Of a DNA stretch of 64,000 nt, positions 35,761 to 45,674 are shown piece by piece. Position 1 is the stretch's first letter, and every line of letters begins with the position of its first letter. The notes beneath the pieces are model-generated. The model saw nothing but the letters and a program-made list of their open reading frames with translations, was not told where the DNA came from and did not search any database. A program made the position numbers and the translations under genes. This DNA is from UBA7662 sp036787895. Its GTDB lineage: Bacteria; Bacteroidota; Bacteroidia; UBA7662. Location of the stretch: assembly GCA_036787895.1 (NCBI GenBank), contig DAIQOK010000011.1:35538-99537 (forward strand). Direction: 5' to 3'.

Positions 35761-37281
35761 ATGAAGGTACTGCCCATTCGCTCCGCCCTGATCTCGGTAT
35801 ATTACAAAGATGGCCTGGAACCCCTGGTTAAAAAACTGCATACCGATGGTGTAACCATCTATTCTACCGGTGGTACTCAGGCGTTTATCGAAGCTTTGGG
35901 TGTGCCTGTGGTGGCCGTTGAAGACCTGACAGGTTATGCCTCCATTTTAGGTGGTCGGGTAAAAACCTTGCACCCGAAAGTTTTTGGTGGCATACTCGCG
36001 CGTCGCGAAAATATTTCTGACCTCAATGAACTAGCCGGCTATGAAATTCCCACCATCGATTTGGTGATTGTAGATCTCTACCCTTTTGAAGAAACCGTTG
36101 CTGCCGGGGCATCACATGATGACACCATTGAAAAAATAGATATAGGCGGTATTTCCTTGATACGTGCAGCTGCCAAAAACCATGAGGAGGTGGTTATTTT
36201 ATCGGGCAAAGACCAGTATGGCCGACTGTTAGAGCAATTGAACACCCAGCAAGGCACTACCCTGGCCGACCGCCTCCGTTATGCGGCCGAGGCTTTTGCA
36301 ACCAGCTCGAATTACGACACCCACATCTTCAATTATTTCAATCGCAGCGAGGCCTTGCCCGTATTACGTTTGTCGAGCAACGACGCCCATATCTTGCGCT
36401 ATGGAGAAAATCCACATCAAAAAGGGGCATTTTACGGCAAAATGGAAGAGTTATTTGAGATACTCAATGGCAAAACCCTGAGTTACAACAATCTGTTGGA
36501 TGTTGATGCCGCCGTGAATTTACTCGCCGATTTTGAGGAACCTACCTTCGCCATCATCAAACACAACAACGCTTGTGGACTGGCATCGCGTGATACCCTG
36601 CTCCAGGCCTGGCACGATGCCCTGGCCGGCGATCCGATTTCTGCCTTTGGCGGCATACTCCTGGGGAACCGTAGCATCGACATGGCCACAGCCCAGGAAA
36701 TCGACAAATTATTCTACGAAGTGCTCATTGCACCGGATTTTGGTCCCGGCGTGGTTGAACTACTGAGTAAAAAGAAAAACCGTATTTTGTTGCGGATGAA
36801 GCGAGCTTTACCAGCTAATCCCAGCGTTCGTGCCGTATTGAACGGCGTTTTGGTTCAGGATAAAGATCAGTATGTAGATGCGTTGGATAGCCTTAAAGTG
36901 GTTACCCGCAAGCAGCCCACAACGCAAGAGCTTGAAGACATGGTTTTTGCGTTGAAGCTCGTCAAACACACCAAAAGTAACGCCATTGTGCTTGCCAGGA
37001 ACAAACAACTCATTGGCAGCGGTACCGGACAAACCTCGCGCATCGATGCCATGAAACAGGCCGTGCATAAAGCGCGCAGTTTCAATTTCGAAATTGATGG
37101 CGCTGTATTGGCCTCAGATGCCTTCTTCCCTTTCGCCGACAGCGTAGAAGTTGCCTATCAAGAAGGCATACGAGCCGTGGTGCAACCAGGTGGTTCAATC
37201 AAAGACCAGGATTCCATCGATTTTTGCGATCAACATGGCATGGCGATGACCTTCACTGGAATTCGTCATTTTAAACACTAA
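35761..37281 (+). CDS. purH: Bifunctional AICAR transformylase / IMP cyclohydrolase
   Basis: PurH (506 residues) performs the last two steps of IMP synthesis: formylation of AICAR and ring closure. The N-terminal MGS-like cyclohydrolase domain has ALISVYYKDGLEPLVKKL, IYSTGGTQAFIEALG and GGRVKTLHPKVFGGILARR; the AICAR domain has LRYGENPHQKGAFY and AIIKHNNACGLA, with Lys and His of the active site. The length matches the family. It is followed after 23 bases by mreB and may feed transcription into the rod operon. Confidence 0.96.
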   Translation: MKVLPIRSALISVYYKDGLEPLVKKLHTDGVTIYSTGGTQAFIEALGVPVVAVEDLTGYASILGGRVKTLHPKVFGGILARRENISDLNELAGYEIPTIDLVIVDLYPFEETVAAGASHDDTIEKIDIGGISLIRAAAKNHEEVVILSGKDQYGRLLEQLNTQQGTTLADRLRYAAEAFATSSNYDTHIFNYFNRSEALPVLRLSSNDAHILRYGENPHQKGAFYGKMEELFEILNGKTLSYNNLLDVDAAVNLLADFEEPTFAIIKHNNACGLASRDTLLQAWHDALAGDPISAFGGILLGNRSIDMATAQEIDKLFYEVLIAPDFGPGVVELLSKKKNRILLRMKRALPANPSVRAVLNGVLVQDKDQYVDALDSLKVVTRKQPTTQELEDMVFALKLVKHTKSNAIVLARNKQLIGSGTGQTSRIDAMKQAVHKARSFNFEIDGAVLASDAFFPFADSVEVAYQEGIRAVVQPGGSIKDQDSIDFCDQHGMAMTFTGIRHFKH

Positions 37282-37304
37282 TTTTAACAGAAAGACTTTT
37301 ACAT

Positions 37305-38327
37305 ATGGGAATGTTCGACTTCTTTACCCAGGAAATCGCCATCGACTTGGGCACAGCGAACACGCTGATTATATTCAAAGATAAAATTGTGGTAGACGAG
37401 CCGTCGATTGTAGCCATTGACCGAACCACCGGCAAAGTAATTGCCATCGGTAAGCAGGCCCAGCAAATGCACGGTAAAACCCATGAAAATATCAAAACCA
37501 TTCGTCCGCTGAAAGATGGTGTTATTGCCGACTTCCACGCTGCCGAAAGCATGATTCGTGGCATGATCGATATGATTAACCCGAAAAAACGCTGGATAGC
37601 TCCTTCATTGCGTATGGTTATTTGTATTCCTTCGGGCATTACCGAGGTTGAAAAACGCGCGGTTCGCGACAGTGCCGAGCATGCCGGCGCCAAAGAAGTT
37701 TATCTCATCCATGAGCCCATGGCCGCGGCCATTGGTATTGGTATTGATGTAGAAGAGCCCAAGGGCAATATGATCATCGACATAGGCGGTGGTACTTCAG
37801 AAATTGCCGTGATTGCGCTTGCCGGCATTGTTTGTGACCAGTCTATCCGGGTGGCAGGCGACCAGTTTACTGCCGATGTGTTGGAGTATATTCGTCGCCA
37901 GCACAATATGCTCATCGGAGAACGCACCGCCGAGATGATCAAAATTCAGGTAGGTTCAGCCCTTCCTGAGCTCGACGAACCACCAGCCGACATTACTGTA
38001 AGTGGTCGCGATCTAATGACAGGTATCCCCAAGCAGATTACCGTGAGTTATACCGAGATTGCGCATGCACTCGACAAAAGCATCAGCAAGGTTGAAGGTG
38101 CCATCTTAAAGGCGCTCGAGATTACCCCGCCTGAACTAGCCTCCGACATACACGAAAACGGCATTTATCTCACAGGAGGTGGTGCTTTAATTCGTGGTTT
38201 GGATAAACGTATCAGTCAGAAAACCAAACTCAAGGTATTTATAGCTGAAGACCCACTCCGTGCTGTTGTTCGTGGAACCGGCATCTCTTTGAAAAATATC
38301 GATCGTTTCAACTTCCTGATGACCTGA
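37305..38327 (+). CDS. mreB: Rod shape-determining protein MreB
   Basis: MreB (340 residues) is the bacterial actin that guides lateral wall synthesis along the membrane. The actin-fold phosphate loops are visible: AIDLGTANTLIIFKDKIVVD at the N-terminus and MIIDIGGGTSEIAVIAL in the middle. GITEVEKRAVRDSAEHAGAK and the late LTGGGALIRGLDKRI are also typical. It is the first gene of mreB-mreC-mreD-mrdA-rodA and implies a rod-shaped cell. mreC starts 8 bases later. Confidence 0.96.
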   Translation: MGMFDFFTQEIAIDLGTANTLIIFKDKIVVDEPSIVAIDRTTGKVIAIGKQAQQMHGKTHENIKTIRPLKDGVIADFHAAESMIRGMIDMINPKKRWIAPSLRMVICIPSGITEVEKRAVRDSAEHAGAKEVYLIHEPMAAAIGIGIDVEEPKGNMIIDIGGGTSEIAVIALAGIVCDQSIRVAGDQFTADVLEYIRRQHNMLIGERTAEMIKIQVGSALPELDEPPADITVSGRDLMTGIPKQITVSYTEIAHALDKSISKVEGAILKALEITPPELASDIHENGIYLTGGGALIRGLDKRISQKTKLKVFIAEDPLRAVVRGTGISLKNIDRFNFLMT

Positions 38328-38335
38328 TCGGCTAG

Positions 38336-39169
38336 ATGCGCGCGATACTTCGATTTTTTGCCAGGTTCCGCTTTTTGCTCTTCTTCCTGCTGTTGGAAGC
38401 AGTGGCTGTAGTGCTTACCATACGGCATAATTATTACCACCAGGCCGCTTTTTTCAATTCCAGCAATGCAGTTGCCGGTGGTTTTTATCAGCGTTTAAAC
38501 AATTTTACCGCTTATCTAGATTTGCGCCGGGTGAATGATTCACTCGTGAACTATGTAGCTGCATTACAGGCCGAATTGCCTCAGAATCAATTTGCCGACA
38601 GCAGTACATCTGCCCCTTTATTCCATGACTCCTTATACTCCCAACGTTACTTTTATACCGGAGCCAAAGTCATCAACAATACCGTTGAATTCCGCAACAA
38701 CTACCTCACCCTAGATAAAGGCAGCTTAGCAGGTATCAAACCGCGAACAGCAGTCATGGCCAGTAATGGTGTGGTGGGGATAGTAAAAGATGTTTCGCCG
38801 CATTTCAGCACAGTTATCTCCTTGCTGAACAAAAATGCCAGAATTTCGGCCCGACTGAAAAAATCGGGCACTGCCGGAACTGTGCTTTGGTCGGGTGGCA
38901 GCTTCCGTTTCGCCGATCTCATCGAAATACCTGAACATGTGGATGTTGCTGTAGGCGATACCATTTTAACCAGTCCTTATTCTTCTATCTTCCCTGATGG
39001 CTTATTTATCGGCACCATAGCCGAAATTAATCTCCCCGAAGGCAGCAGCATGTACGAAATTAGGGTGAAGTTAGGCGCCGACTTCAAACAACTAAATTAC
39101 GTCTGGATCATAGAGGACAGACTGGCCAAAGAAAAAGAAATCCTGGAAAGCAGCCTCAGCTATGATTGA
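38336..39169 (+). CDS. mreC: Rod shape-determining protein MreC
   Basis: MreC (277 residues) is a periplasmic scaffold of the elongation machinery. It has one N-terminal membrane helix (FRFLLFFLLLEAVAVVLTI), a coiled coil (about residues 60-80) and the paired beta-barrel domains with LDKGSLAGIKPRTAVMASNG, VVGIVKDVSPHFSTVISLLN and VAVGDTILTSPYSSIFPDGL. The end overlaps mreD by eight bases. Confidence 0.92.
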   Translation: MRAILRFFARFRFLLFFLLLEAVAVVLTIRHNYYHQAAFFNSSNAVAGGFYQRLNNFTAYLDLRRVNDSLVNYVAALQAELPQNQFADSSTSAPLFHDSLYSQRYFYTGAKVINNTVEFRNNYLTLDKGSLAGIKPRTAVMASNGVVGIVKDVSPHFSTVISLLNKNARISARLKKSGTAGTVLWSGGSFRFADLIEIPEHVDVAVGDTILTSPYSSIFPDGLFIGTIAEINLPEGSSMYEIRVKLGADFKQLNYVWIIEDRLAKEKEILESSLSYD

Positions 39170-39677
39170 CTTACTCAAACACCTGATTCGCCTGTTGCTG
39201 CTGTTGTTTTTTCAAGTAGCCGTATTTAATCATATTGGCTTACATGGACTGTTCAATCCATTTATCTACGTCTTTTTTATATTGATGTTGCCATTGTCGA
39301 TACCCACCAGCCTCCTGCTTCTACTTGGATTTGGAAGTGGCCTAGTGGTAGATATCTTTTCAAATACCGGAGGTATGCACGCCTTTGCAAGCACTTTAAT
39401 CGCCTTTATACGGCCATTTTGGATAAAAACCACCATTCCGCGTACTGCTTACGATGAACTACAAAACATTAGCTTCCGGGATGTAGAATTTGGTCAGTTT
39501 GTTACCTACGCTTCTGCCCTGGTATTTATCCACCACCTCGCCTTATATAGTATCGAATCACTCGATATTTCCGATATTTTTGTAATTCTCATGAAGGCTG
39601 TTTTCAGTGCAGTACTAACCAGTTCACTGATTATTGGTCTTCGTTATCTGGAATTACGCCCTCGTCGGACTACATGA
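39162..39677 (+). CDS. mreD: Rod shape-determining protein MreD
   Basis: This 171-residue inner membrane protein has about five membrane helices, beginning LIRLLLLLFFQVAVFNHIGL, and sits in the mreD position between mreC and the PBP2 gene. Sequence conservation in MreD is low, so position and topology carry the assignment; the segment LGFGSGLVVDIFSNTGGMHA fits the family. It overlaps both neighbours. Confidence 0.85.
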   Translation: MIDLLKHLIRLLLLLFFQVAVFNHIGLHGLFNPFIYVFFILMLPLSIPTSLLLLLGFGSGLVVDIFSNTGGMHAFASTLIAFIRPFWIKTTIPRTAYDELQNISFRDVEFGQFVTYASALVFIHHLALYSIESLDISDIFVILMKAVFSAVLTSSLIIGLRYLELRPRRTT

Positions 39678-41488
39678 ACGCATCGAACCGCCAGCGACTG
39701 GTCATCTTTATCATGTTGGGAATCTTTTCGATTTTCCTGCTGAGGCTGTTCTATGTGCAGGTAATCGACGATTCCTATGCCTTGTGGGCCGACCAAAATG
39801 CTATCAGAAAGGTAACCATCTATCCAGCGCGAGGCATTTTATACGACAGAAACAAAGAAAGGGTAGTCGTAAATCGCCCGATATACGACCTCATGGTGAT
39901 TCCCAGGCAACTGGAGAAGAACATGGATACGCTTTCCTTTTGCCGGCTGTTGAATATTGACAAAGAGACTTTCATTCTTCGAATTGATAAAGCCAAAAAG
40001 CACAGCAGGTTCAAACCATCGCTTTTTCAGGCCCAGATAAGTGTGGAAGAATTTGCTGCCATCCAAGAAAGGCTGCATGAATTCAGTGGATTTTACCCGG
40101 AGGCACGTACAGTGCGATCCTATCCTTACAGCTCATCAGCCCATGTATTGGGATATATTGGCGAAGTAAATCAGCGGCAAATCGACAAATCCGATGGCTA
40201 TTATCAGCAGGGCGACTATATCGGTATTGGCGGAATTGAGCTCGCTTACGAGGAGCATCTACGTGGCAAAAGAGGTGTAAAATACCAGTATGTAGATGTG
40301 CATAATCGTATAGTTGGCAGCTATAAAGGTGGTGAATTTGATTCAATGGCAGTTTCTGGAGAAGATCTCATGCTTTCGCTGGATATTGATTTGCAGAACT
40401 ATGCCGAATCTTTGATTGTCAACAAAAAAGGCAGTGTAGTGGCCATTGAACCGGCAACCGGCGAAATTTTGGCGTTTGTAAGCGCACCTTATTACGACCC
40501 CAACCTGCTGGTAGGTTCCGTTCGTGGTAAAAACTACCGTGTGCTTGCCAACGACCCAGCCAAGCCCATGTTTAATCGCCCATTGCAAGCCCAATATCCG
40601 CCGGGTTCTATTTTTAAACCAATTCAGGCCTTAATCGGGCAACAATTGGGGCTGATGTCGCCCGAAACGCGTTTCCCTTGCCATGGCGGCTACCGCATGG
40701 GCGGTCATACGGTAAAATGTACCCACGTGCACGACCGGCTGAACCTGGAAGAATCTATACAGCTATCATGCAACCCTTATTACTGTTGGGCATTCAAGAC
40801 CATGGTCGACAATAACCCGGGTAAAAGTTCGCCAGAGGGTTACGTCATTTGGCGACAGCACATTGCAGCATTCAATATTGGCTCTAAAACCGGCATTGAC
40901 ATCCCGAATGAAGTTAAGGGAATTTTACCCTCTGTAGATTATTACAACAAGGTTCATGGTAGGAAGTGGTATGCCAATAACATCATTTCCCTATCGATTG
41001 GTCAGGGTGAATTAGGCATTACTCCCTTACAAATGGCCAATGTGATGGCTATTATTGCCAACCGTGGCTGGTATTATCGGCCTCATCTCGTCAAACAAAT
41101 CGGGAATGGCAGTGGCGCTACGGTAAAAGCCGAGTACAAGGAAAAACTCAGTGCCGGCATCGACGATAAATACTTCGATGTGGTTTTGAATGGTATGCAA
41201 AAAGTGGTAGATGCCGGCACCGCCCGGGCTTATGGCCGCATCGACAGTATAGTTGTACTGGGTAAAACCGGTACAGCTCAAAATCCACATGGAAAGGATC
41301 ATGCTGTTTTTGTGTGTTTCGCTCCCCGGGAAAATCCGAAAATTGCCATTGCAGTCGTGGTTGAAAATGCCGGTTATGGTGGCGTTTGGGCAGCCCCAAT
41401 TGCCAGTCTGATGATTGAAAAATACCTCAAAGGAGGCACCAAACGTAAAGAGCTTGAAAAGCGATTGCTCGAAGCCGTAATCCCGTAG
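39674..41488 (+). CDS. mrdA: Penicillin-binding protein 2 (rod elongation transpeptidase)
   Basis: PBP2 (604 residues) crosslinks new peptidoglycan in the elongation complex. It has an N-terminal membrane anchor (LVIFIMLGIFSIFLLRLFYV), a dimerisation/pedestal domain (IYPARGILYDRN and on) and a transpeptidase domain with all three active-site motifs: SIFK with Ser312 (YPPGSIFKP), SCN (IQLSCNPYY) and KTGTAQ. It overlaps mreD by four bases and is followed after two bases by rodA, its glycosyltransferase partner. Confidence 0.95.
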   Translation: MNASNRQRLVIFIMLGIFSIFLLRLFYVQVIDDSYALWADQNAIRKVTIYPARGILYDRNKERVVVNRPIYDLMVIPRQLEKNMDTLSFCRLLNIDKETFILRIDKAKKHSRFKPSLFQAQISVEEFAAIQERLHEFSGFYPEARTVRSYPYSSSAHVLGYIGEVNQRQIDKSDGYYQQGDYIGIGGIELAYEEHLRGKRGVKYQYVDVHNRIVGSYKGGEFDSMAVSGEDLMLSLDIDLQNYAESLIVNKKGSVVAIEPATGEILAFVSAPYYDPNLLVGSVRGKNYRVLANDPAKPMFNRPLQAQYPPGSIFKPIQALIGQQLGLMSPETRFPCHGGYRMGGHTVKCTHVHDRLNLEESIQLSCNPYYCWAFKTMVDNNPGKSSPEGYVIWRQHIAAFNIGSKTGIDIPNEVKGILPSVDYYNKVHGRKWYANNIISLSIGQGELGITPLQMANVMAIIANRGWYYRPHLVKQIGNGSGATVKAEYKEKLSAGIDDKYFDVVLNGMQKVVDAGTARAYGRIDSIVVLGKTGTAQNPHGKDHAVFVCFAPRENPKIAIAVVVENAGYGGVWAAPIASLMIEKYLKGGTKRKELEKRLLEAVIP

Positions 41489-41490
41489 TC

Positions 41491-42756
41491 ATGCAGAGAC
41501 AGGAAAAAACCATCTTCCAATATATAGATAAAGGCAGCATCCTTATCTATTTCCTGCTTACAGTGGTAGGTTGGCTGGCTATTTATTCGGCTGTCTACAA
41601 CGAAGAACACAAAAGTATATTCGATCTCAGCCAGGAATACGGCAAACAACTGCTCTGGATGGGCTGCTCCTACCTGCTTATAGTCATCATACTTGCGCTG
41701 GATTTCCGGCTTTTTGAAGGTTTCTCCCCTTTTGTATACGGCACTGCCTTACTGCTGGGTGCCGGGGTACTGGTTTTTGGAAGAGAAGTCAACGGTGCCC
41801 GGGCCTGGTTCGAAATAGGCAGTTTCAGACTGCAACCGGCCGAATTTATGAAGCTGGGTACGGTGATGATGGTAGCTTATTATCTCAGCAATACTGATGC
41901 AGCCATATCGAAACTGAAAGCCAAACTGATTGTCGGACTATTATTGCTATTACCGGTTGGCTTAATTTTTCTCCAACACGATACCGGTAGTGCGCTGGTT
42001 TATGCTTCTTTCATCTTTGTATTGTACAGAGAAGGTTTATCCGTCAATTACCTTGTTTTTGGTGGATTGTCGATACTGGTAGTGGTTATGACCCTGGTGC
42101 TCGATGAATGGGCGGTGTCCATCAGTATTGCCTTACTCGGCGCTGCTTATGTGGCCTTGTCCCGAAAAAAAATGAAGGCCTTCTGGCGAAGTTTACTCGT
42201 AGTTGTGCCTGCTGTTTTGGTCGTTTTTTCTGTCAACTATGCTTTCGACAACCTATTGGAAGAACACCAACGGCAACGTATTAATGTACTATTAGGCAAG
42301 GTGGAAGATTTCAAAGGAGCAGGTTATAATGTACACCAATCCTTAATCGCTATCGGCAGTGGCGGCTTTTTTGGCAAGGGTTTTTTGCAAGGTACTCAAA
42401 CCAAATTCGACTTTGTACCGGAGCAAAGTACCGACTTCATCTTTTGCACCATTGGTGAAGAATATGGCTTTGTTGGAAGTGTAGTCGTACTACTTTTATA
42501 CGCATTCTTGCTCATTCGTATACTTAATCTGGCCGAACGACAGAATACCCGCTTTGGCCGCGTATATGGTTATGGTGTAGCAAGCATCATCTTCTTCCAC
42601 GTATTTGTGAATATTGGTATGGCCATCGGACTTTTACCCGTCATTGGCATTCCATTACCCTTCATTAGTTATGGTGGCTCCTCCATGTTTTCGTTCACTA
42701 TATTGTTCGGCATCCTTATCCGACTCGACAGTGGACGGAAATTGGTATTACGCTAA
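41491..42756 (+). CDS. rodA: Rod shape-determining protein RodA (SEDS polymerase)
   Basis: RodA (421 residues) is the SEDS-family glycosyltransferase that polymerises lipid II together with PBP2. About ten membrane helices are visible. Family motifs include REVNGARAWFEIGSFRLQPAE, LIFLQHDTGSALVYASFIFV with the catalytic-region Asp, and the C-terminal GIPLPFISYGGSSMFSFTIL. It is the last of the five rod genes. Confidence 0.95.
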   Translation: MQRQEKTIFQYIDKGSILIYFLLTVVGWLAIYSAVYNEEHKSIFDLSQEYGKQLLWMGCSYLLIVIILALDFRLFEGFSPFVYGTALLLGAGVLVFGREVNGARAWFEIGSFRLQPAEFMKLGTVMMVAYYLSNTDAAISKLKAKLIVGLLLLLPVGLIFLQHDTGSALVYASFIFVLYREGLSVNYLVFGGLSILVVVMTLVLDEWAVSISIALLGAAYVALSRKKMKAFWRSLLVVVPAVLVVFSVNYAFDNLLEEHQRQRINVLLGKVEDFKGAGYNVHQSLIAIGSGGFFGKGFLQGTQTKFDFVPEQSTDFIFCTIGEEYGFVGSVVVLLLYAFLLIRILNLAERQNTRFGRVYGYGVASIIFFHVFVNIGMAIGLLPVIGIPLPFISYGGSSMFSFTILFGILIRLDSGRKLVLR

Positions 42757-42790
42757 TCAAACAAGCTTCAATTTTTGCTGTTAGCACCTT

Positions 42791-42949
42791 ATGAAACAAT
42801 TCCTCGCTTATTTCGTCGAAGTTTTCCGGCCTAATGGTCCGCACAAAACCAAAAACTTCAATCTGCGCATGATGCATGGCATCAATCGTATATCTATACT
42901 GATGTTTTTGTTTTGTTTGATTGTACTGCTGTATCGTTGGCTGTCTTAA
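42791..42949 (+). CDS. Small membrane protein, DUF6728-like, 52 residues
   Basis: This short gene reads MKQFLAYFVEVFRPNG, a basic stretch, then NFNLRMMHGINRISILMFLF and a membrane helix to the end (LIVLLYRWLS). The block NLRMMHGINRIS is typical of a family of small single-helix proteins in this phylum that I know as DUF6728; the function is unknown. It starts 34 bases after rodA on the same strand, and its stop codon abuts the end of convergent recG. It is too short for standard ORF cut-offs. Confidence 0.75.
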   Translation: MKQFLAYFVEVFRPNGPHKTKNFNLRMMHGINRISILMFLFCLIVLLYRWLS

Positions 42950-45061
42950 TCAGCTAATTCTGCTCCAGTTTTTGCGGTGTTTGTGCTGCTCTTTGTAAGC
43001 CGATAGCAGTTGCTGACTTGGCAGAGAACTCAGCTCAGGATCTCGCTCAAAAATGCCTTCTACCACCTGACGGGCATGTTTCAAAATTTCTCCATCGGTA
43101 GTCAGATCGGCTATGGTAAAATCCATACTCCCACTTTGTTGGGTACCGGCAATGTCGCCCGGCCCACGCAATTGCAAATCCACTTCTGCTATTTTAAAGC
43201 CGTCGGTCGTCTCGCACATCGTCTGAATACGCACCTTGGCATCGGCCGAAAGTTTATCGCTGGTCATGAGGAGGCAATAACTCTGCGCCGCACCCCGGCC
43301 TACCCTACCCCGCAATTGATGTAGTTGCGACAAGCCAAAACGTTCCGCATTTTCAATCACCATCACCGAGGCGTTAGGCACATTAACGCCTACCTCAATG
43401 ACTGTAGTGGCCACCATAATGTTGGTTTGGCCTTTCACAAAGCGTTGCATTTCAAAAGCTTTGGCTTCCGGTTTCATTTTGCCGTGTAAAATGCTGACCT
43501 GATATTCGCTAATAGGGAAAGCACGTGAAATGGCTTCAAAACCATCATGCAGAAATTTGAGATCGAGTTTCTCAGAGGCTTCAATCATGGGATAAACCAC
43601 ATAAATCTGCCGCCCCAAAGCTATTTCACGGCGCATAAACTCAAATACTTTCAAACGTTGAGCATCCCGGGCATGAATAGTTTTAATCGACTTCCGTCCC
43701 GCCGGCAATTCATCGATGATGGAGATATCTAGATCGCCATACAAAGTCATGGCGAGGGTTCGCGGAATAGGCGTGGCAGTCATGACCAACACATGCGGCG
43801 GCACCTTGCTTTTGGCCCAGAGTTGTGCCCTTTGCGCTACACCAAAGCGGTGCTGTTCATCGATGATGGTGAGTCCTAAATTGGCAAAAACCACCACAGG
43901 TTCAATTAAAGCGTGGGTACCCACCAACAAATGAAGCTCGCCTGAGGCCAGCTCTTCATGGATAAGGCGTCTCTCTTTGGTAGAGGTGCTTCCGGTGAGC
44001 AATGCTATTTTCACCGGCATATCGCCAAGCAGTGCTTTTAGCGTGAGATAATGTTGATTGGCCAAAATCTCCGTTGGCGCCATCAAACATGCTTGAAAAC
44101 CATTGTCGACAGCCAACAGCATAGTAAGCAAAGCTACTACAGTTTTACCACTGCCTACATCACCTTGTAACAGCCGATTCATCTGTGCTCCGGTTTTTAC
44201 ATCGGCCCGAATCTCTTTAAAAACTCGTTTTTGTGCTTCGGTAAGTTGAAATGGCAGTTGGTTCTCATAAAAACCCAGGAAATTTTGTCCAACCTGGCCA
44301 AAAATATAACCTTGAAATTTAGCCTGACGGGCTTTCCGTTGTCGAAGCAAACCAAATTGAAGAAAGAAGAGCTCTTCAAATTTTAGGCGGTATCGCGCTG
44401 CATCAAGTTGGGCCTGGTCTTTAGGAAAATGAATCTGTTGATAAGCTTCTGCCTTAGGCATAAGTTTCATCGATTGAACAAAAGCCGGAGGCATAGATTC
44501 CTGCAGATGTCCTTTGAGCTGGTCGAGTAGCTGGTAACAGATTTTCGCGATGCCTTTGGCATCTAAACCTTTGGTTTTGAGTTTATCGGTAGAATTGTAA
44601 ACAGGCTGCAACACCGCCTGACCGGCAAAACCATCGGCTTTGCTCAGCAGCTCAAATTCGGGGTGTGCGATGCTGAACTGATTGCGAAAGGCGACCGGTT
44701 TCCCAAAAACAATATAGGTTTCACCCAATTTTAAGCTACTTTCAATCCAGCGAGCCGACTGAAACCAAATCAGCTCCATGCGGCCGGTTGCATCTTGAAA
44801 AGTGGCTACCAAACGTTTTTTTCTTCCTTCGCCAGCATAATTTACAGCAGTTATTTGCCCTTTGAGTTGTACCAAACCCAGCTGCTCGTTGAGTTCTGCA
44901 ATGGTGTAATACCGCGTTCGATCGATATGTCGAAAAGGGAAATAATGAAGTAAATCCCTAAAAGTGTGGACGTTCAACTCTGTTTTTAAGAGTGAAGCAC
45001 GTGCAGGCCCTACCCCTTTGAGGTATTCGATCGGTGTTTGTAGAAGTTCAACAGTGCTCAC
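42950..45061 (-). CDS. recG: ATP-dependent DNA helicase RecG
   Basis: RecG (703 residues) remodels stalled replication forks and Holliday junctions. The N-terminal wedge domain with an OB fold spans about residues 55-150 (GLVQLKGQITAVNYAGEGRK). The helicase core has Walker A LLQGDVGSGKTVVALLTM, a DEQH box (TIIDEQHRFGVAQRAQL), VLVMTATPIPRTLAM and motif VI QLRGRVGRGAAQSYCLL. The length is normal. It lies 25 bases downstream of gldD, at the end of the minus-strand cluster. Confidence 0.95.
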   Translation of the reverse strand: MSTVELLQTPIEYLKGVGPARASLLKTELNVHTFRDLLHYFPFRHIDRTRYYTIAELNEQLGLVQLKGQITAVNYAGEGRKKRLVATFQDATGRMELIWFQSARWIESSLKLGETYIVFGKPVAFRNQFSIAHPEFELLSKADGFAGQAVLQPVYNSTDKLKTKGLDAKGIAKICYQLLDQLKGHLQESMPPAFVQSMKLMPKAEAYQQIHFPKDQAQLDAARYRLKFEELFFLQFGLLRQRKARQAKFQGYIFGQVGQNFLGFYENQLPFQLTEAQKRVFKEIRADVKTGAQMNRLLQGDVGSGKTVVALLTMLLAVDNGFQACLMAPTEILANQHYLTLKALLGDMPVKIALLTGSTSTKERRLIHEELASGELHLLVGTHALIEPVVVFANLGLTIIDEQHRFGVAQRAQLWAKSKVPPHVLVMTATPIPRTLAMTLYGDLDISIIDELPAGRKSIKTIHARDAQRLKVFEFMRREIALGRQIYVVYPMIEASEKLDLKFLHDGFEAISRAFPISEYQVSILHGKMKPEAKAFEMQRFVKGQTNIMVATTVIEVGVNVPNASVMVIENAERFGLSQLHQLRGRVGRGAAQSYCLLMTSDKLSADAKVRIQTMCETTDGFKIAEVDLQLRGPGDIAGTQQSGSMDFTIADLTTDGEILKHARQVVEGIFERDPELSSLPSQQLLSAYKEQHKHRKNWSRIS

Positions 45062-45086
45062 CTGCCGAAATTAATCGGAATAAGCG

Positions 45087-45674
45087 TCATTTCCATTGGA
45101 AGCTTTCCACCAAATGCCGCACATCTTCCAATACATAGTCGATGACCATGGCCAGACTATCCGGCTGAGGTTTGCTGTAGAAATACATACTCCCCCGTAA
45201 AAAATGATGGGCACTGTCGGTAATATAGAACTGTGTGGCACTCGCAGCGGCGCCTCCAACTTCATATAAAATGCCAAACTGTCGATTGTCAGGACGATAA
45301 ATCAATTTCTCCTCAATCGAAGAGGCCTTTACCACATGTTTATACGTTAGCCGCTGGGTTTCGGCTATCATGGCATCTAAGGAAGCATCTTCGCCGATTG
45401 CCTTATAACTCAGGTAAATGGTGGCATTCAAGGCTGGATAACGGATGTTCATCCAGCATGGGTTTTCGGCTTGCGCCACAGGCTCCAATACACTCGCCAT
45501 AGGATAGTCGAAGGTATACGGGCAAAGCGTGCTGTCGAAAAGCTGATAAGCCCGCTCCGGTAAATCGATGCGATGGTAGGCGTAGGGTTTGGGCTGCACC
45601 TCCGTTTCACCGCAGGCCAGCACTACAAAAGCAAGTAATAACCAACTATAGTTCTGGACTTTCATTTTCTTCAT
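45087..45674 (-). CDS. gldD: Gliding motility lipoprotein GldD
   Basis: GldD (195 residues) is a lipoprotein required for gliding in Flavobacterium johnsoniae and is associated with the type IX system. The signal peptide ends in VVLAC (lipobox Cys). The mature part carries the family blocks RIDLPERAYQLFDSTLCPYT, NIRYPALNATIYLSYKAI, QFYITDSAHHFLRGSMYFY and a C-terminal ESFQWK. The start at 45674 (MKKMKVQNYSWLLLAFVV) is chosen because it directly precedes the signal peptide; the frame is open to 45737. It overlaps the end of gldE by 29 bases. Confidence 0.93.
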   Translation of the reverse strand: MKKMKVQNYSWLLLAFVVLACGETEVQPKPYAYHRIDLPERAYQLFDSTLCPYTFDYPMASVLEPVAQAENPCWMNIRYPALNATIYLSYKAIGEDASLDAMIAETQRLTYKHVVKASSIEEKLIYRPDNRQFGILYEVGGAAASATQFYITDSAHHFLRGSMYFYSKPQPDSLAMVIDYVLEDVRHLVESFQWK